Part shown: one piece after another, positions 12,019 through 23,099 of the stretch | Layout: the number at the start of each line of letters is the position of its first letter | Position numbering within the stretch: position 1 is the stretch's first letter | NCBI GenBank assembly: GCA_032622095.1 | Contig: CP136067.1 | Location: forward strand, 44,313,549 to 44,377,548 | Source of the DNA: Siphonodentalium dalli | Lineage: Eukaryota > Mollusca > Scaphopoda > Gadilida > Siphonodentaliidae | Length of the DNA: 64,000 bases | Reading direction: 5' to 3' | Made by a program: the position numbers and the translations under genes | The notes under the pieces: generated by a model | The model's database searches: none | The model's input: only the letters and a program-made list of their open reading frames with translations | What the model was told of the DNA's origin: nothing

Positions 12019-12288
12019 TTCACTAAAAAGCCGCCATAAGCACCAATATGGTTTTGTCACGTGTCATCTGAATCGGACGAGTGGCTCAATCATGATTGGG
12101 ACAAGGACCAGTATATTTCACAACATTCTTCAATAGTTTTCTCATCTCTAAATTATCGTCTGTACTTTGTTTTGTGGCTCTTTTGACTGTTTGTTGGTGC
12201 GAACTCAGTGTCTCCAGTTGAATATTCTGGTTCATGGTCCTGACCGTATATGTGCGCAGTCAGTAAGGTATATAACACACCAGACCCC

Positions 12289-12289
<1 letters not shown>

Positions 12290-12347
<58 letters not shown>
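12290..12347. repeat. (TA)n microsatellite
   Basis: A nearly pure TA dinucleotide run of about 27 repeats. It opens short Ile-Tyr frames on both strands, which are not genes. Confidence 0.95.
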
Positions 12348-12350
<3 letters not shown>

Positions 12351-12976
12351 GAAACAAGTTGTGGGAGTGACTGTTTCTGAGTGAAAGTTTGCATGCAAGA
12401 GCCTGTCTAGCAAATAATCTCTACTAGTAAGTAAGATAGTTTGGGCCATATATATGTCAATTTAGGGATATATAACACATGGCAATAGCTTAATCGGGTA
12501 TATGTAAGTATCTTTAACTTAATACCCGAAATGGGCACATTTAGATTTTTTTTTGTTGATCGTAAGCACTGGAAAATACACACACTAAATTCAAAGAATA
12601 GTTAAATTAACCAATTGTTTTTATATTTACCTTGGGTAGTTAATATTCATCACCGAACCATGGAGGTTATTTACCATTAGGTGGATAGTTAAAAATTTTG
12701 ATAAAATTCCAACTCTCCAAAAAGGTTGTTAAAATTTTAACTACCTAATTGGGTAGAAAGGTGAATAGTATACTACCCGGAAATTAAGTTAACCACAAAT
12801 TTACGAATCTACGTGGAGTTCATAACCCCCCAGAATGGCTAAATTGACTACACATGGTGGCTGAAAGTTCAACTATCTGCAGGTAGTTAATATCACACCT
12901 CCCCTGGTTGACATTGTCTGGACTGTTTTTATAACAATAAAAATTCAACAAACAAATGAAATTATTAAATTTTAGT
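12348..12976. other. No gene seen; GGTAGTTAA-rich intronic sequence
   Basis: The phrase GGTAGTTAA or its complement TTAACTACC recurs several times between 12520 and 12900, in both orientations, suggesting a decayed foldback element. Ends could not be defined. Confidence 0.35.
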
Positions 12977-13464
12977 TTAAAGGTACTCAATCCGAACAGA
13001 GGGTCCCCATCTCAACAGATTCCAACAACAACAATCCAATCAGAGGGTCCTATATTACTATTTCTTTGGCTTTGGGGGTAAAAAATATTTGATTCGAGTC
13101 GAGGAACCCATCAAACAAAGCTCAGAGTTATTAGATATTGATTTTTGAAATTTGTTATTTACTCGAGATGAGTACTAATAATTGCCTTCAACTGCCGTAA
13201 TCTGCTCTGGATGTGTACACCAAAATATATTCAAACAGACAAGGATGGATAACTCTAAAATCAAGTGGTAATAATAACGCAATTTTGACTGAGTTCTGGG
13301 CCAGAAAGTATTCCCGATAATGAAAAATAATAGATTTCTAAAATCGATATCTAACAAATCTGAGCTTTGATGGGTGACTTTCTCGACTCGAATCAAATAT
13401 TTTTGACCCCCGAAGCCATTGAAATAGTAATCGAGAGGAGTTTTATCGGATTGAGTACCTTTAA
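12977..13464. mobile_element. TTAA MITE with long inverted arms (AGGTACTCAATCCGA family), complete copy
   Basis: TTAA at 12977-12980 and 13461-13464 flanks a 480-bp element whose ends are AGGTACTCAATCCGA and its complement. The arms stay complementary for roughly 200 bp on each side (for example AAAATATTTGATTCGAGTCGA near 13082 against its complement near 13386). The whole unit could fold into one long hairpin. A half copy lies at 63138. No coding capacity. Confidence 0.8.
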
Positions 13465-14403
13465 ACATATTTATTTGTCTGAATAAGTGTTTCTGCTAAT
13501 ATTAGACAATGAAATTGGATTACAACACTAACAAGAACTGCTCGCTTTTCGCTTGTTTCGCCCAAATTGGGCGGTTGTGTTTATTTTGAGGAATCATACC
13601 ACATCAGATGAATTCAGCCCAAATATGTTAACAGTTGTCGTGTAAAACATTTGCAGTAGGTTAGCGTTGTTTTGTATTTGCGGATGTAGTTTAACATGGG
13701 GAAAATAGACTACTACGTTTGAACGGCATGTGCAGTTGTCGTTTTTTAATTATAACAACATGATAATCAATAACAGAGGCAGTCTCTGTCAAATACAGTC
13801 GCTCTATTTACGATACTAATTGGGGAACTTTCTAAATTAAATTACGCGCAAACCAGCGTAAACGGATACCTGCTGCAAATTATAGGAGGTGCCGGAATCG
13901 GCCTACTCGCCCCAGGGCTAACTCGCCCTAGTCGACGTGTGCCAGCTCCGGACACACTATAAAATGTATTCCGAGCCCGAGGCCGGCTCGGAATAAAAGG
14001 TGTATACGGGGTGTTATATGGCGTTTGGTCCGTTGTTTCTCAATGAATATTATTGAAATTTGGTGTATATGTCCGGGCTGGGACATGGAATACAATAACG
14101 TTTGAATTGTTTTTAAATTTACAAATTTGTTGATTTTATTCAACATTTTCGTTCTGAAACACACTATACGCGTCATGTCCATATCTAGTATTACTTAGAA
14201 ATTTCATCTTTCCAGATTCATAATCGTTCCATTGACTGTAACAAATGAAATTACCCCCCTCTTCGGATAGAGTGTCACTGAAACTTTATTTTGTTAGACT
14301 GCCTGTAGTCACTGATTATATGTGGAAATAATCTGTAATAAGATGTAGCACTGTTTTATTTTATATTTACATGTAGTGCTGTTTTTTATACAACAATTCC
14401 ACC

Positions 14404-15573
14404 CAGGCTTCTCAACGGTACGCAGTACCGGTACCCGCGTACTCGGGCATTTTTTGCGGTAACGGTACTGGTGTGCAGATCCGCCGGTACTCGGTACTGT
14501 GGTTGCATATATGCACGTTCATAGATCAGCAGGCTGTTTGGCAAAATACAGTAGTATAAAGTTTCGCTCTTTAAACTACACGCGATGCACATCGATCGTG
14601 ATTGTATTCATGGCGCGAGAGGTCGGTCACGTAAGGGTGGTTCCTGGTTTTTATGTGTCTATTATAACTCTTCGTTCCAATTCTTTGAAAGCACGGCCTT
14701 GTGATATTGTTTTAATCTTCAAAGATTATTTTGTGTTGGGAACTTGTGATTGCAACTTATGTTTTTGCCTTTATTTTTGCCCAGTTGTGGCAATTATACA
14801 CTAAACCCAGTTACAATTTCTTATCATTTATTCACCAACGACCCCACCCACAAGTATGGCCCACACGTTTTGATTAATCACATATACACGTACCCGTTCA
14901 TATGTCGTATCAGTTTGCATATATAAGGTAGACCATTTTGAATTTAAATGGGACTCATGGAACCTCCAGTTATATAATAAAATCGGGAACGAATATCCAC
15001 GAACCGTGCACAATGTACATGTAATTTGCTGAATAGACAAGATAGTTCATATTTGGTATAGGAACTCGTGGAGAGAAATTGTTGCCTAACTTGACTCATT
15101 ATTGTTTAGATTTAAAATGGCCGACCGCGCGACTTTGCAAATACAATTATTCTGATTGAAATATTGTGAAGTGAAAACCACCGACGTGTGTCGCGTTACT
15201 TTCTATCAGTTTATCACACACAGAAGAACAATAAGTTAAAACCACAAAACGTTTGCAACGAACAGTTCCATTTTGGTTGATTCAATTGTCTATGTTGTCA
15301 TTTGCGCATCACTAAACTCTACGGGAATTTTTGTTAGTATATTCCAAAATGGTATCTGATATCCCGAAATAGTTTCTTTATTCTGATATCAAATTATCGT
15401 TAGTTCAAGTTAATAATAGAGTTCGCGGCATGTGATTTTCAGCACTGTATTACCTCCAGATATACCTAGAACTACAAAATGGCTTGCCAGTACCGGTACC
15501 GGAACCTCGGTACTAGCAAAGTATCGATACCGGTACCGGCATGTGTGGTACCGGCAGTACTTTGAGAAGCCCG
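14404..15573. mobile_element. Non-autonomous hAT-type element 1 with 8-bp target duplication ATTCCACC
   Basis: Ends are CAGGCTTCTCAACGGTAC and, inverted at the right, CGGGCTTCTCAAAGTAC. ATTCCACC is duplicated at 14396-14403 and 15574-15581. The corresponding place in composite copy B (about 36045-36060) has no insertion, so the empty site is visible in the same window. Subterminal regions on both sides are packed with GGTACCGG motifs, as expected for transposase binding sites in hAT elements. No transposase frame is present. Confidence 0.85.
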
Positions 15574-15581
15574 ATTCCACC

Positions 15582-16821
15582 TAGATCATCATGTGATCGA
15601 CCATACATGGGGTGTGATGACCTGGTTGAATTACGAGCGGTTTGATGGATCACTTCTGTCTTCGAGCTAGATTATACTTATGCTATTTAATGGCATGTTT
15701 CTAACGTGGAGGGGTAGATATTCTTGAGACCCCACTACTCTTCAATTCACACCAAGTTATCAGCTGTCATGTGCGGATATTAGAACCCATAGCCATAATA
15801 TATGGTTTATTTTGTGTATAATAGTATAATATAGTTATTTTCAGTACCTTTATATACCAGTAGTATGGATAACAATGCATATATATAAATATGTGTATAT
15901 GTATATTGATTCAACGGATTCAGTGGTTTTGTTCATTAGTCTATCAAATTTGCGGGGAAAACATGGCCACCAACAGTACACCCTGCCAAATTTCAAATTT
16001 GAATCAATTGGCGCACCCTGCAGCCAGCATTTATTGGAGAACTGTTTCTCATGTGGATATTTTGGGTCACCACTAGATGGGAGCCATATTTTTTCTCTCA
16101 AAATGTCCTTGTGAAAACATCACTGCCAGCGGTGATCTTGAGTTTTACTATTTTTATGGCTAAATAATTTGGTTGATCCCACAGACGACATCCATTGTCC
16201 GATCGTCACCAGATTCCACAATGATCTTCTGGATAACCAGGATGAGAGTAATCTTTTTTTTTTCTCCGAATTTCGTTAAAAACATGACCACAGACAGCAA
16301 TTTTGTATCTTACTCTTTGTATGACTGAATTCTTTAGCACCTTTTGTATCTTACTCTTTGTATGACTGAATTCTTTAGCATCCCTCATCTGATAGTCACT
16401 AAACTTCATATTGATCTTCGGGGTGACCAATAGATGGGAGCTATCGAATGATTTGAATTTCTTTGGAAAACATGGTCGCTAGCAGCCATCTTCTATTTTG
16501 GTTTTTATATACATGTATATCTCTTCGTGCGGATAGCCAGTATTACTTGGGTAGTTCAACTTTCCACATTCCTGTCATCATTTGAAATATAAAAATTTAC
16601 CTGATACATGTAGTCCAATGAAAATTAACAAGCGTCCATAAATTAAATTTACCTATGATCCTAGTATTCCTCACAATCACATGCACCCTTCAAAATTTTG
16701 TTTCGTCGTATCTAATTTTTAATGACCCCTATGGTAATATTGATATAGATACATTTGTCAAACATTTCTTTGTACAATATACAGGTATAAAGTTTGTTAC
16801 TAAATCTAGAAATATATAATA
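15582..16821. repeat. Composite copy A middle block, related to the ~160-bp tandem family
   Basis: Contains phrases GGGGAAAACATGGCCACCAAC, GATGGGAGCCATATTTT and GATCTTCGGGGTGACCA that echo the arrays at 23.2-25.6 and 51.8-52.4 kb. A 44-bp direct duplication (TGTATCTTACTCTTTGTATG) occurs at about 16306 and 16344. It aligns with 36056-37065. Confidence 0.6.
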
Positions 16822-18396
16822 CTAGCTGATGTACTCGACTTCGTTCGGGCTATTTAGGGATTTCTTTGTGATCGCCTTCATCTGGGCAGTACCCGGTATA
16901 TACAGCATCTGGACAAACTATTTTTCAATTGGTCCAGAAACATGCCTATATCAGCACGTTCGATGACATGGTCGCACGTGAAATTGGACCCGTGCATATT
17001 GCTCCTGGGATCGAAGTAGTCCTACACACAGGGATGTGGCTAGAGGGGGGGGGGTGTGGGGGGGGGGGGGGGGTCTCACCCCCCAGCAGAGAGCTATATT
17101 TTCAATAGTTGGAAATTTCATACCTGCCATAACGAAATTTCACACCAACAATAGGTTGAAAATGTTCTTGTAGTTTGATTATAAAACAATTTATTGGGGG
17201 AATTTATTGTTTTTGGACCAATATTTGCATATGTTCCTATTTTTGGTCCAAATTTTTTACAGAAATGGTCATCAGGTGGAAATTTTCCAACCTTAGGGGG
17301 GTGACAGGTTGGAAATTTCCAACACTTGGAAAGCTTGTGTCCTGGTCCCTCCCCCGTGGCCAGTCAAAAACTTCTAGTTAATTTAAGAAAACAATATTGT
17401 CATACAATTGGTCAACATTGTCATTGGAATTGTCATGAGTTGGAAATTTTCCAACCTAAGTGGGGGTGTAGGGTTTGAAATTTCCAACAGTAGGAAGGCT
17501 TGAGGCTAGTCTAGATGTTAGGATTTTGCGATTTTCTTGTTCAGATTTCAAAATTTTCGCACACCGGGCCGAACCATGGTCGGCCCGGTGTGTAATTACC
17601 CCATCCACATGGCCAATACAAAACTGCTAATTAGTTTAGTAAAACAATATTTTACTACATTTGGTCAAACTTGTAGACATAAATGGTTATCAGTTGAAGA
17701 ATTTTCCAACCTGAGGGGGAGCATGAGGTTTGAAATTTCCAACACTAGGAAAGCTTCAGTTGAGGCCAGTCTAGATGCTAGGATTTGCGATTTTCTTGTA
17801 TAGTTTTCAAATTTTTCTCACACTGGGCCGAACAACCATGGTCGGCCCGGTGTTTCCTGGTCTGTTGTCGATAGCTGTGTGCATTTGTCTGGAATTAGAT
17901 CACTAGTTTTTTTTTTTGGGGGGGAAATTTTCAGGTTAAAATATCTTAATGTTCTCATACTGGGAAAATAGAAGCATGGCTTATGAATATATAGGAAACT
18001 GAGCATGAGGTACAAGGGGGGTGCAAATTTAATTATGCAAAAAGTTGTGTTTGTGCGATTCTGACTCAAGGGGGGGGGGGGGGTGCAAATGGAATTATGT
18101 AAAAAGTTGTGTTGGTGTGATTCCGACTCAAGGGGGGGGGGGGGGTGCAGTTGGAAATTTCCAAGGTGGACACCCCCCCAGCGGAGACCCTCTAGCCACA
18201 TCCCTGCCTACACACAAATTTTAGTCGGATCGGTCAAGGTCCAGAAACATGCCTATGAGCGAGGTCAGGTTGACACGTTAAATACCAAATCCGAGTCGGA
18301 TCGGTCGAGCAGTGTTCGAGTCTATAACACACATACATGCGTGCATTCATACACATGCACATACATACAGACAGATAGTCCAAAATGTATAATCGA
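16822..18396 (-). mobile_element. Helitron-like unit in copy A, interrupted by a hAT element
   Basis: Read on the - strand the unit begins TCGATTATACATTTTGGAC after an A. It ends with a hairpin made of CGAACGAAGTCG-type arms followed by CTAG and then T. This fits Helitron rules: 5' TC, a 3' hairpin about ten bases before CTRR, and insertion between A and T. The interior has an ACAT/ACAG microsatellite. The hAT element 17029-18206 lies inside it. Copy B at 37575-37982 is uninterrupted. Confidence 0.55.
17029..18206. mobile_element. Non-autonomous hAT-type element 2 with 8-bp target duplication CCTACACA
   Basis: Inverted ends CAGGGATGTGGCTAGAGGG lie at both termini. CCTACACA is duplicated at 17021-17028 and 18207-18214. 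Composite copy B has a single CCTACACA at 37776-37783 with continuous flanks, a direct empty-site control. The interior repeats a GGTTGGAAATTTCCAACA phrase and a GGCCGAACCATGGTCGGCC palindrome several times, plus long G runs near both ends. No transposase frame. Diverged relatives occur at about 21838-22553, 27900-28165 and 28860-29155. Confidence 0.9.
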
Positions 18397-18470
18397 TAGC
18401 TACAAGAATTCTATGATAAATAGTTCACGGGCGACCTGATGCATGCATCTTAGTTTTCTTGTTATGTTAT

Positions 18471-19881
18471 GATCCCCTTTCCCGTGCAATCAATTGACAC
18501 CGAGTTATCTCGCACAAGCCCTTTTCGAATGGCGTCGCCAGCGACGCGATCCATGTGTCGGACACAACTGAAGGATTATGTTATATAGTTCAGTGTCACA
18601 AGTGACGCGATTATCCTACAGTTTCCGTTCTTCTAGACAACGTGCGGAAATTTATCATCATCACTACCCTGCATCGTCGGCAAATTTATAAATTTTATGG
18701 ATAAAAAAATAAAATAAAAAAAATATGACCCGAAGTATGATGATAAAGTATAAGGAGCAGAAATCGACAAATCTGACGCACGGGTGGAATGTCTATATGC
18801 CAATTGTCTTTTTACATACATATTTATGGTGTGAGGTTTAGTTAATTGTTTATACCAGATCATTGTCGTGGAGTGTTGAATATGAAAATGGTTTTGTTGT
18901 AGAGCAAATTGTTCATACTTTCAAAAAGTGTATCAATATGCAGAACTAAATAGCAAGATAATTTTCTAAAATATTAAAAATCTATTTTTTTTTGGTCGTG
19001 AATTTGGTACTGAGAAGTCACAAAATAAGATATCTGCAACACCAACAACTTGCTCTGTAATGACAAATGTTTGGTATTATTCCATTTGTCTTTCATACTA
19101 TAACATATACAAATTGACAGTCTGTTGAAAGAAAATGGCACCACATCTACGATTGTCATGTCCCAATCATGCAGTATAACGGTGTTGTTCTTGCTGAACA
19201 TAAATGGTGGTCCGAACAAAGTTTCTAAAAAAAACTCCTATCACAACCAAAACAATGCGAATCGTGTCCTCACAAACTAAACTGATTTTACCTCATGGGA
19301 ATACGGTTGTTTTGTCTGAGATGCCAAGATTGTATGCAGGAGTGCACGCCTTCACTTACACCAAAAAACAACAACAAACAACAACACATATGCTATTCTA
19401 TGAAATCTAATTTAAGATCGGAATTGGCTTTTCCCATAAAACTATTGTTAGCAATGATACATGACATAACAAATAGGCTATGTTAATACAAATTATATAG
19501 AACATATCAAACCAAACCAGAGTTTAGCTACCTCAAGTCTGTTCCCCTCCAAACATCGACAATATATACATGTCGTAATACGTGTTTGAGCCTTCGACCC
19601 AAATGGGGCACAATCGGGACGGTGCCCAGCACATAAGTTCATAACATACAATCGGTGCACCCAATATCACGAGACACTGCGGGGGGGGGGGGGAGGGGGG
19701 TTTACACACTAAATCGGTAGGGTGATCACAGGAAGCATTGTATCATTCACAAAAACGCTACTGGAAAAATTAGAATCGTTATTCCCTATATATCCCAAAA
19801 GGCCAGACAAACATCGGACTATAGTCCATCCATTTGCATGAAAAGGTTGAACTCTAGATTTTACAGCGTGGTACCATTTAA
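18471..19881. other. No gene seen; unassigned intronic sequence
   Basis: Short frames such as 18633-18863 (-) and 18974-19219 (-) have no recognisable similarity. A poly-G tract lies at 19681-19700. No element boundaries were found. Confidence 0.4.
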
Positions 19882-20342
19882 AGGCCCACTTAATATTCGA
19901 GTCGCCGATTATTTTTTTTTATAGTCCTTGATATACGGTTTTAATAACAATCTATGCCATAAAATATGATAAAATTACTATAATTCATCACATCTTTTCT
20001 CAGAAGATGCCCACAGAGAAATAGAAAACTGCTGAAATCATAGAATGACTTCCCCCCTTTGGATCCCAGATTGCAACATTATTTCAAACTTTTTCAATGG
20101 AAGGGGAAGAACTCTATCTTTAATATATAGAGTTATTCCCCCTGCATTGAAAATAATACTGATTATTATTGCAATCTAGATGACAAAAGGTGTTGGCAAC
20201 TCAACAAAAACAACATGTCCACAGTTTATTACACCGGATAAGTTGATAATACAATGTTTTTGAGCTTCCTCTTTCAAATAGTATATAATATGGCATATAT
20301 TTTATATATGTTAATCTGGGGATTCGAAAATTAAGTGGGCCT
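19882..20342. mobile_element. AGGCCCAC-ended TTAA MITE, copy 3 (perfect TTAA flanks)
   Basis: TTAA lies on both sides (19878-19881 and 20343-20346), the cleanest evidence in the window for the family's target duplication. The interior matches copies 1, 2 and 4 in reverse orientation relative to copy 1. Non-coding. Confidence 0.8.
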
Positions 20343-20426
20343 TTAAAACAGCTGACAAATAAGAAACTTGAATTCTCTGTTTTGGAGACCCCTGGTTCCA
20401 CCTACACACCAGTACACACACGACAT

Positions 20427-23028
20427 TAGCGAGTTTGCGATTTCAAACGGGTACGGGTACCGGTACGGGTACTGGTAGCTACCCGTACCGGTACACGTTT
20501 TGAAATCGCAAACTGTTTTACGGGTAGAATTAAGCATATCGACGGGTAGTGTATGGTGAGCCAATTGCAGCACAATATATATGATGTAGAGAAATTGTTA
20601 TCCGCATTCGCTTTCTTGGCCGACGTTATACTTGTTGTTATGGTTATATGATGGACATCTGCGTGGATAATGGATTGCATTAACCAGGGACGAGGCGAAA
20701 GTGGAAGGGGTTGGCGTCTTTCTTTGACTCATTTTGAAAACATTTTCAATAATTAGCTTTCATAAGTAATTTCCCAGACCATTCGAGTGTCGTCTAGAAC
20801 AGATGGAATTTTCTGACTGAGAAAATATGTTATGATAGTACAAATATACAATTACGCTAATTTAATAATCCAACCATTATTCGGTGTAAAATGTGTTGGT
20901 TTAGACCCAGGGTCCAAGAATGTCCTACATGCATGCACTTTTAGTCAGATATAAGACCTAAATTGCCCCTTATATTAGTTGGGGAATATTTAGTCATATA
21001 ACTGGTAATGGGTTGGAATCTTTCGAAGGGTCGGGCAAGGGAATATTCATCCCAAGAACTTGGATATTTGTCTGGGTCTAAACCCGGATGTAGGTAGAAC
21101 AAGAGCTACACTGGGCGTGCAAAATACCCCCTCGCTTGGGTCTGCCAGAACCCAAGTTCGAACTTGACCTGTGTTTTGGTGGGAGAAAGTAATATACCAA
21201 ATTTGGATTCATTCCGATAAACTATACTAAAGTTATCATCCGGACAACAAATTTCAAGGATTTTCTAAGTCAAAAAACGTCAAATAAGGGGCATAACTCC
21301 GGTGAAAATTGGCGGGCGGAACCCAAATTCGAACTTGAACTTACTTTTCGGCTAATAAACCCACATACCAAATGTTATTGAATTTGGTTCACTCTAACTA
21401 AAGTTATCACCCGGAAACCAGGTTAACGGACGGACGCCCGGACGGACAGACCAATACTATAATGCGGCCATTTTTTTCAAACGGGCGTATAAAAATCAAA
21501 CTTGTTAAATATAAAGGGTGTTTAATGGTACACTATTCATTATATGGTTCGAATAAAGAGCGTTTGCTTCACGTCTATGCGAAACAAAGAAAACAGCTAA
21601 AAGTCGATCTGATGACGGTAAGATTGTGCCGACTATGAGGTGTGTATATCAGTATTTGGTGTCACTATCGGCCACTACAATATACAACAGTATTGGGGTT
21701 CAAATTCGCCATGTCCGTTCAAAAGTCAAATATCTATATTAAAATGAGAAATCAGTCACCACCACATAAGGTACAATAACTGAACGGTTGTATTCAATCG
21801 TGTAACACATTCATGGTGTACTTATGCACAAAGGGTCGATAGGGGACGTGGCGAGAGGGTGGGTGTATCACCCCAACTTTTGTCAACAGTTGGATATTGC
21901 ATATACCTAACACACCAAAACATACGTTGAAATTATTCTGTCAATCAGTTTGATTTCCAAAAATGTATAAGTGCGGATTTTTTTTTATATTTTTAGACCA
22001 ACATTTGCAAATATTCCTATACTTTTGGTAGAAAAACATTCGGGCTATATGGTCAACAGCAGGTTGGAAATATCCAACAAATGTAAAGCTTGAGGAAAGT
22101 CAATAATTTATCAATTTTCATGTTCAGATTTCAAAACGTTCTCACACCAGACCGAACCATGGTCGACCCGGTATGCCCTGGTCTAACCACATTCAGTGGC
22201 TCGTCAATACTGATCATTGATTTGTGAAAAACAAACCAGGGCGTGAATTTGCCTGGTGTTAGACCACTAGATGTTATGATTTTGCAATTTCCAGGTTCTC
22301 GTACTGCATGGTCGGCAAGGTGGACCCCCCCCCATCACAGGACTTCTGCAACAAGACTACTGATCCATTTAGAACAGTCCACAATAATATTCAGGACAGT
22401 GAAGGATCAGTTGGGGGGAATCAGAGCCCAACGGCGTGCACAATTTGAATTACGCACAAACCTCTGTTTGGTGTGGTTTAAGGGGGTGTATAGTTGGGAA
22501 TTTGAAGGTGGACACACCTTCTCAACGCGGAGACCCCCTATAATTGTGTCCCTGCGTATAGCACCGCCAACTCACTCTAATCTAATAATCATAACATGTC
22601 GAGAATCCCGGGGTTAGCCCCCCCCCCCCCCCCAAATCACATTCCCAAAAAATAACATGTCATTACTTGAGTGAAGACAGTTGTCAGTAAACAAATCGGC
22701 GTTCCATAGTTATCTTAGTGTTAGAAGCCGCCTCGATACTTTGAACATAAAACATGGCTTAAATGACAAATGTATCAATGAGATTTGGCAATTAAATCGT
22801 GCAATAAATAGATTAATGCATAGCTGACTGTTATTTCGTAGAACTAATGTACTTTTGAGTGAGAAAACTTTAGCGAAAGACTACCAGTCAACGGGATACA
22901 TCTACCAAATCCCTATCGCTTTATGTGCTGCATTCAAAGTACGCAAATGACCGTGACGATTTTCACCGATCTACCTGGATCTACCGGTACCCGTACCCGT
23001 CCGACGGGTATCGCAAACTCGCTATTTA
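20427..23028. mobile_element. Possible 2.6 kb element with TAGCGAGTTTGCGAT ends and GGTACCGG-rich subterminal regions
   Basis: TAGCGAGTTTGCGAT occurs at 20427 and its complement ATCGCAAACTCGCTA near 23014. Both are followed inward by clusters of ACGGGTACGGGTACC. The left end also contains its own imperfect hairpin (to about 20515). No target duplication was recognised. The enclosed 20.9-21.5 kb block (GAACCCAAGTTCGAACTTG, AAGGGGCATAACTCC, GACGGACG runs) is a dispersed repeat of a type I associate with molluscs. It could equally be two unrelated insertions. Confidence 0.35.
21838..22553. mobile_element. Diverged relative of hAT-type element 2
   Basis: Starts near GGGGACGTGGCGAGAGGGTG and ends near GCGGAGACCCCC and GTGTCCCTG, the degenerate ends of the element at 17029. 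The interior keeps the GGTTGGAAATATCCAACA and GACCGAACCATGGTCGACC phrases. No clean target duplication remains. Confidence 0.55.
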
Positions 23029-23099
23029 TGCGAAGATTTGTAAGGAAAGAAGATTACAAAAACAATATGGGAAGCCGTGGACCATTCACCAAACATTTT

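Larger units (their letters stand above)
13571..18470. repeat. Composite repeat, copy A (4.9 kb including insertions)
   Basis: This region and 34748-38052 share the same order of sequence blocks over several kilobases. Copy A is interrupted by two hAT-like elements (14404-15573 and 17029-18206) that copy B lacks. Copy B is interrupted by other insertions (a tandem duplication at 35348-35650 and an extra unit at 37066-37572). It includes pieces related to the GATGGGAGCCATAT/GCAGCCAT tandem family and a Helitron-like unit near its right end. Short open frames in it are not genes. Confidence 0.8.

Noticed and set aside
12153-12449. Ile-Tyr-rich frames across the TA run
   Set aside because: Translation of a dinucleotide microsatellite.
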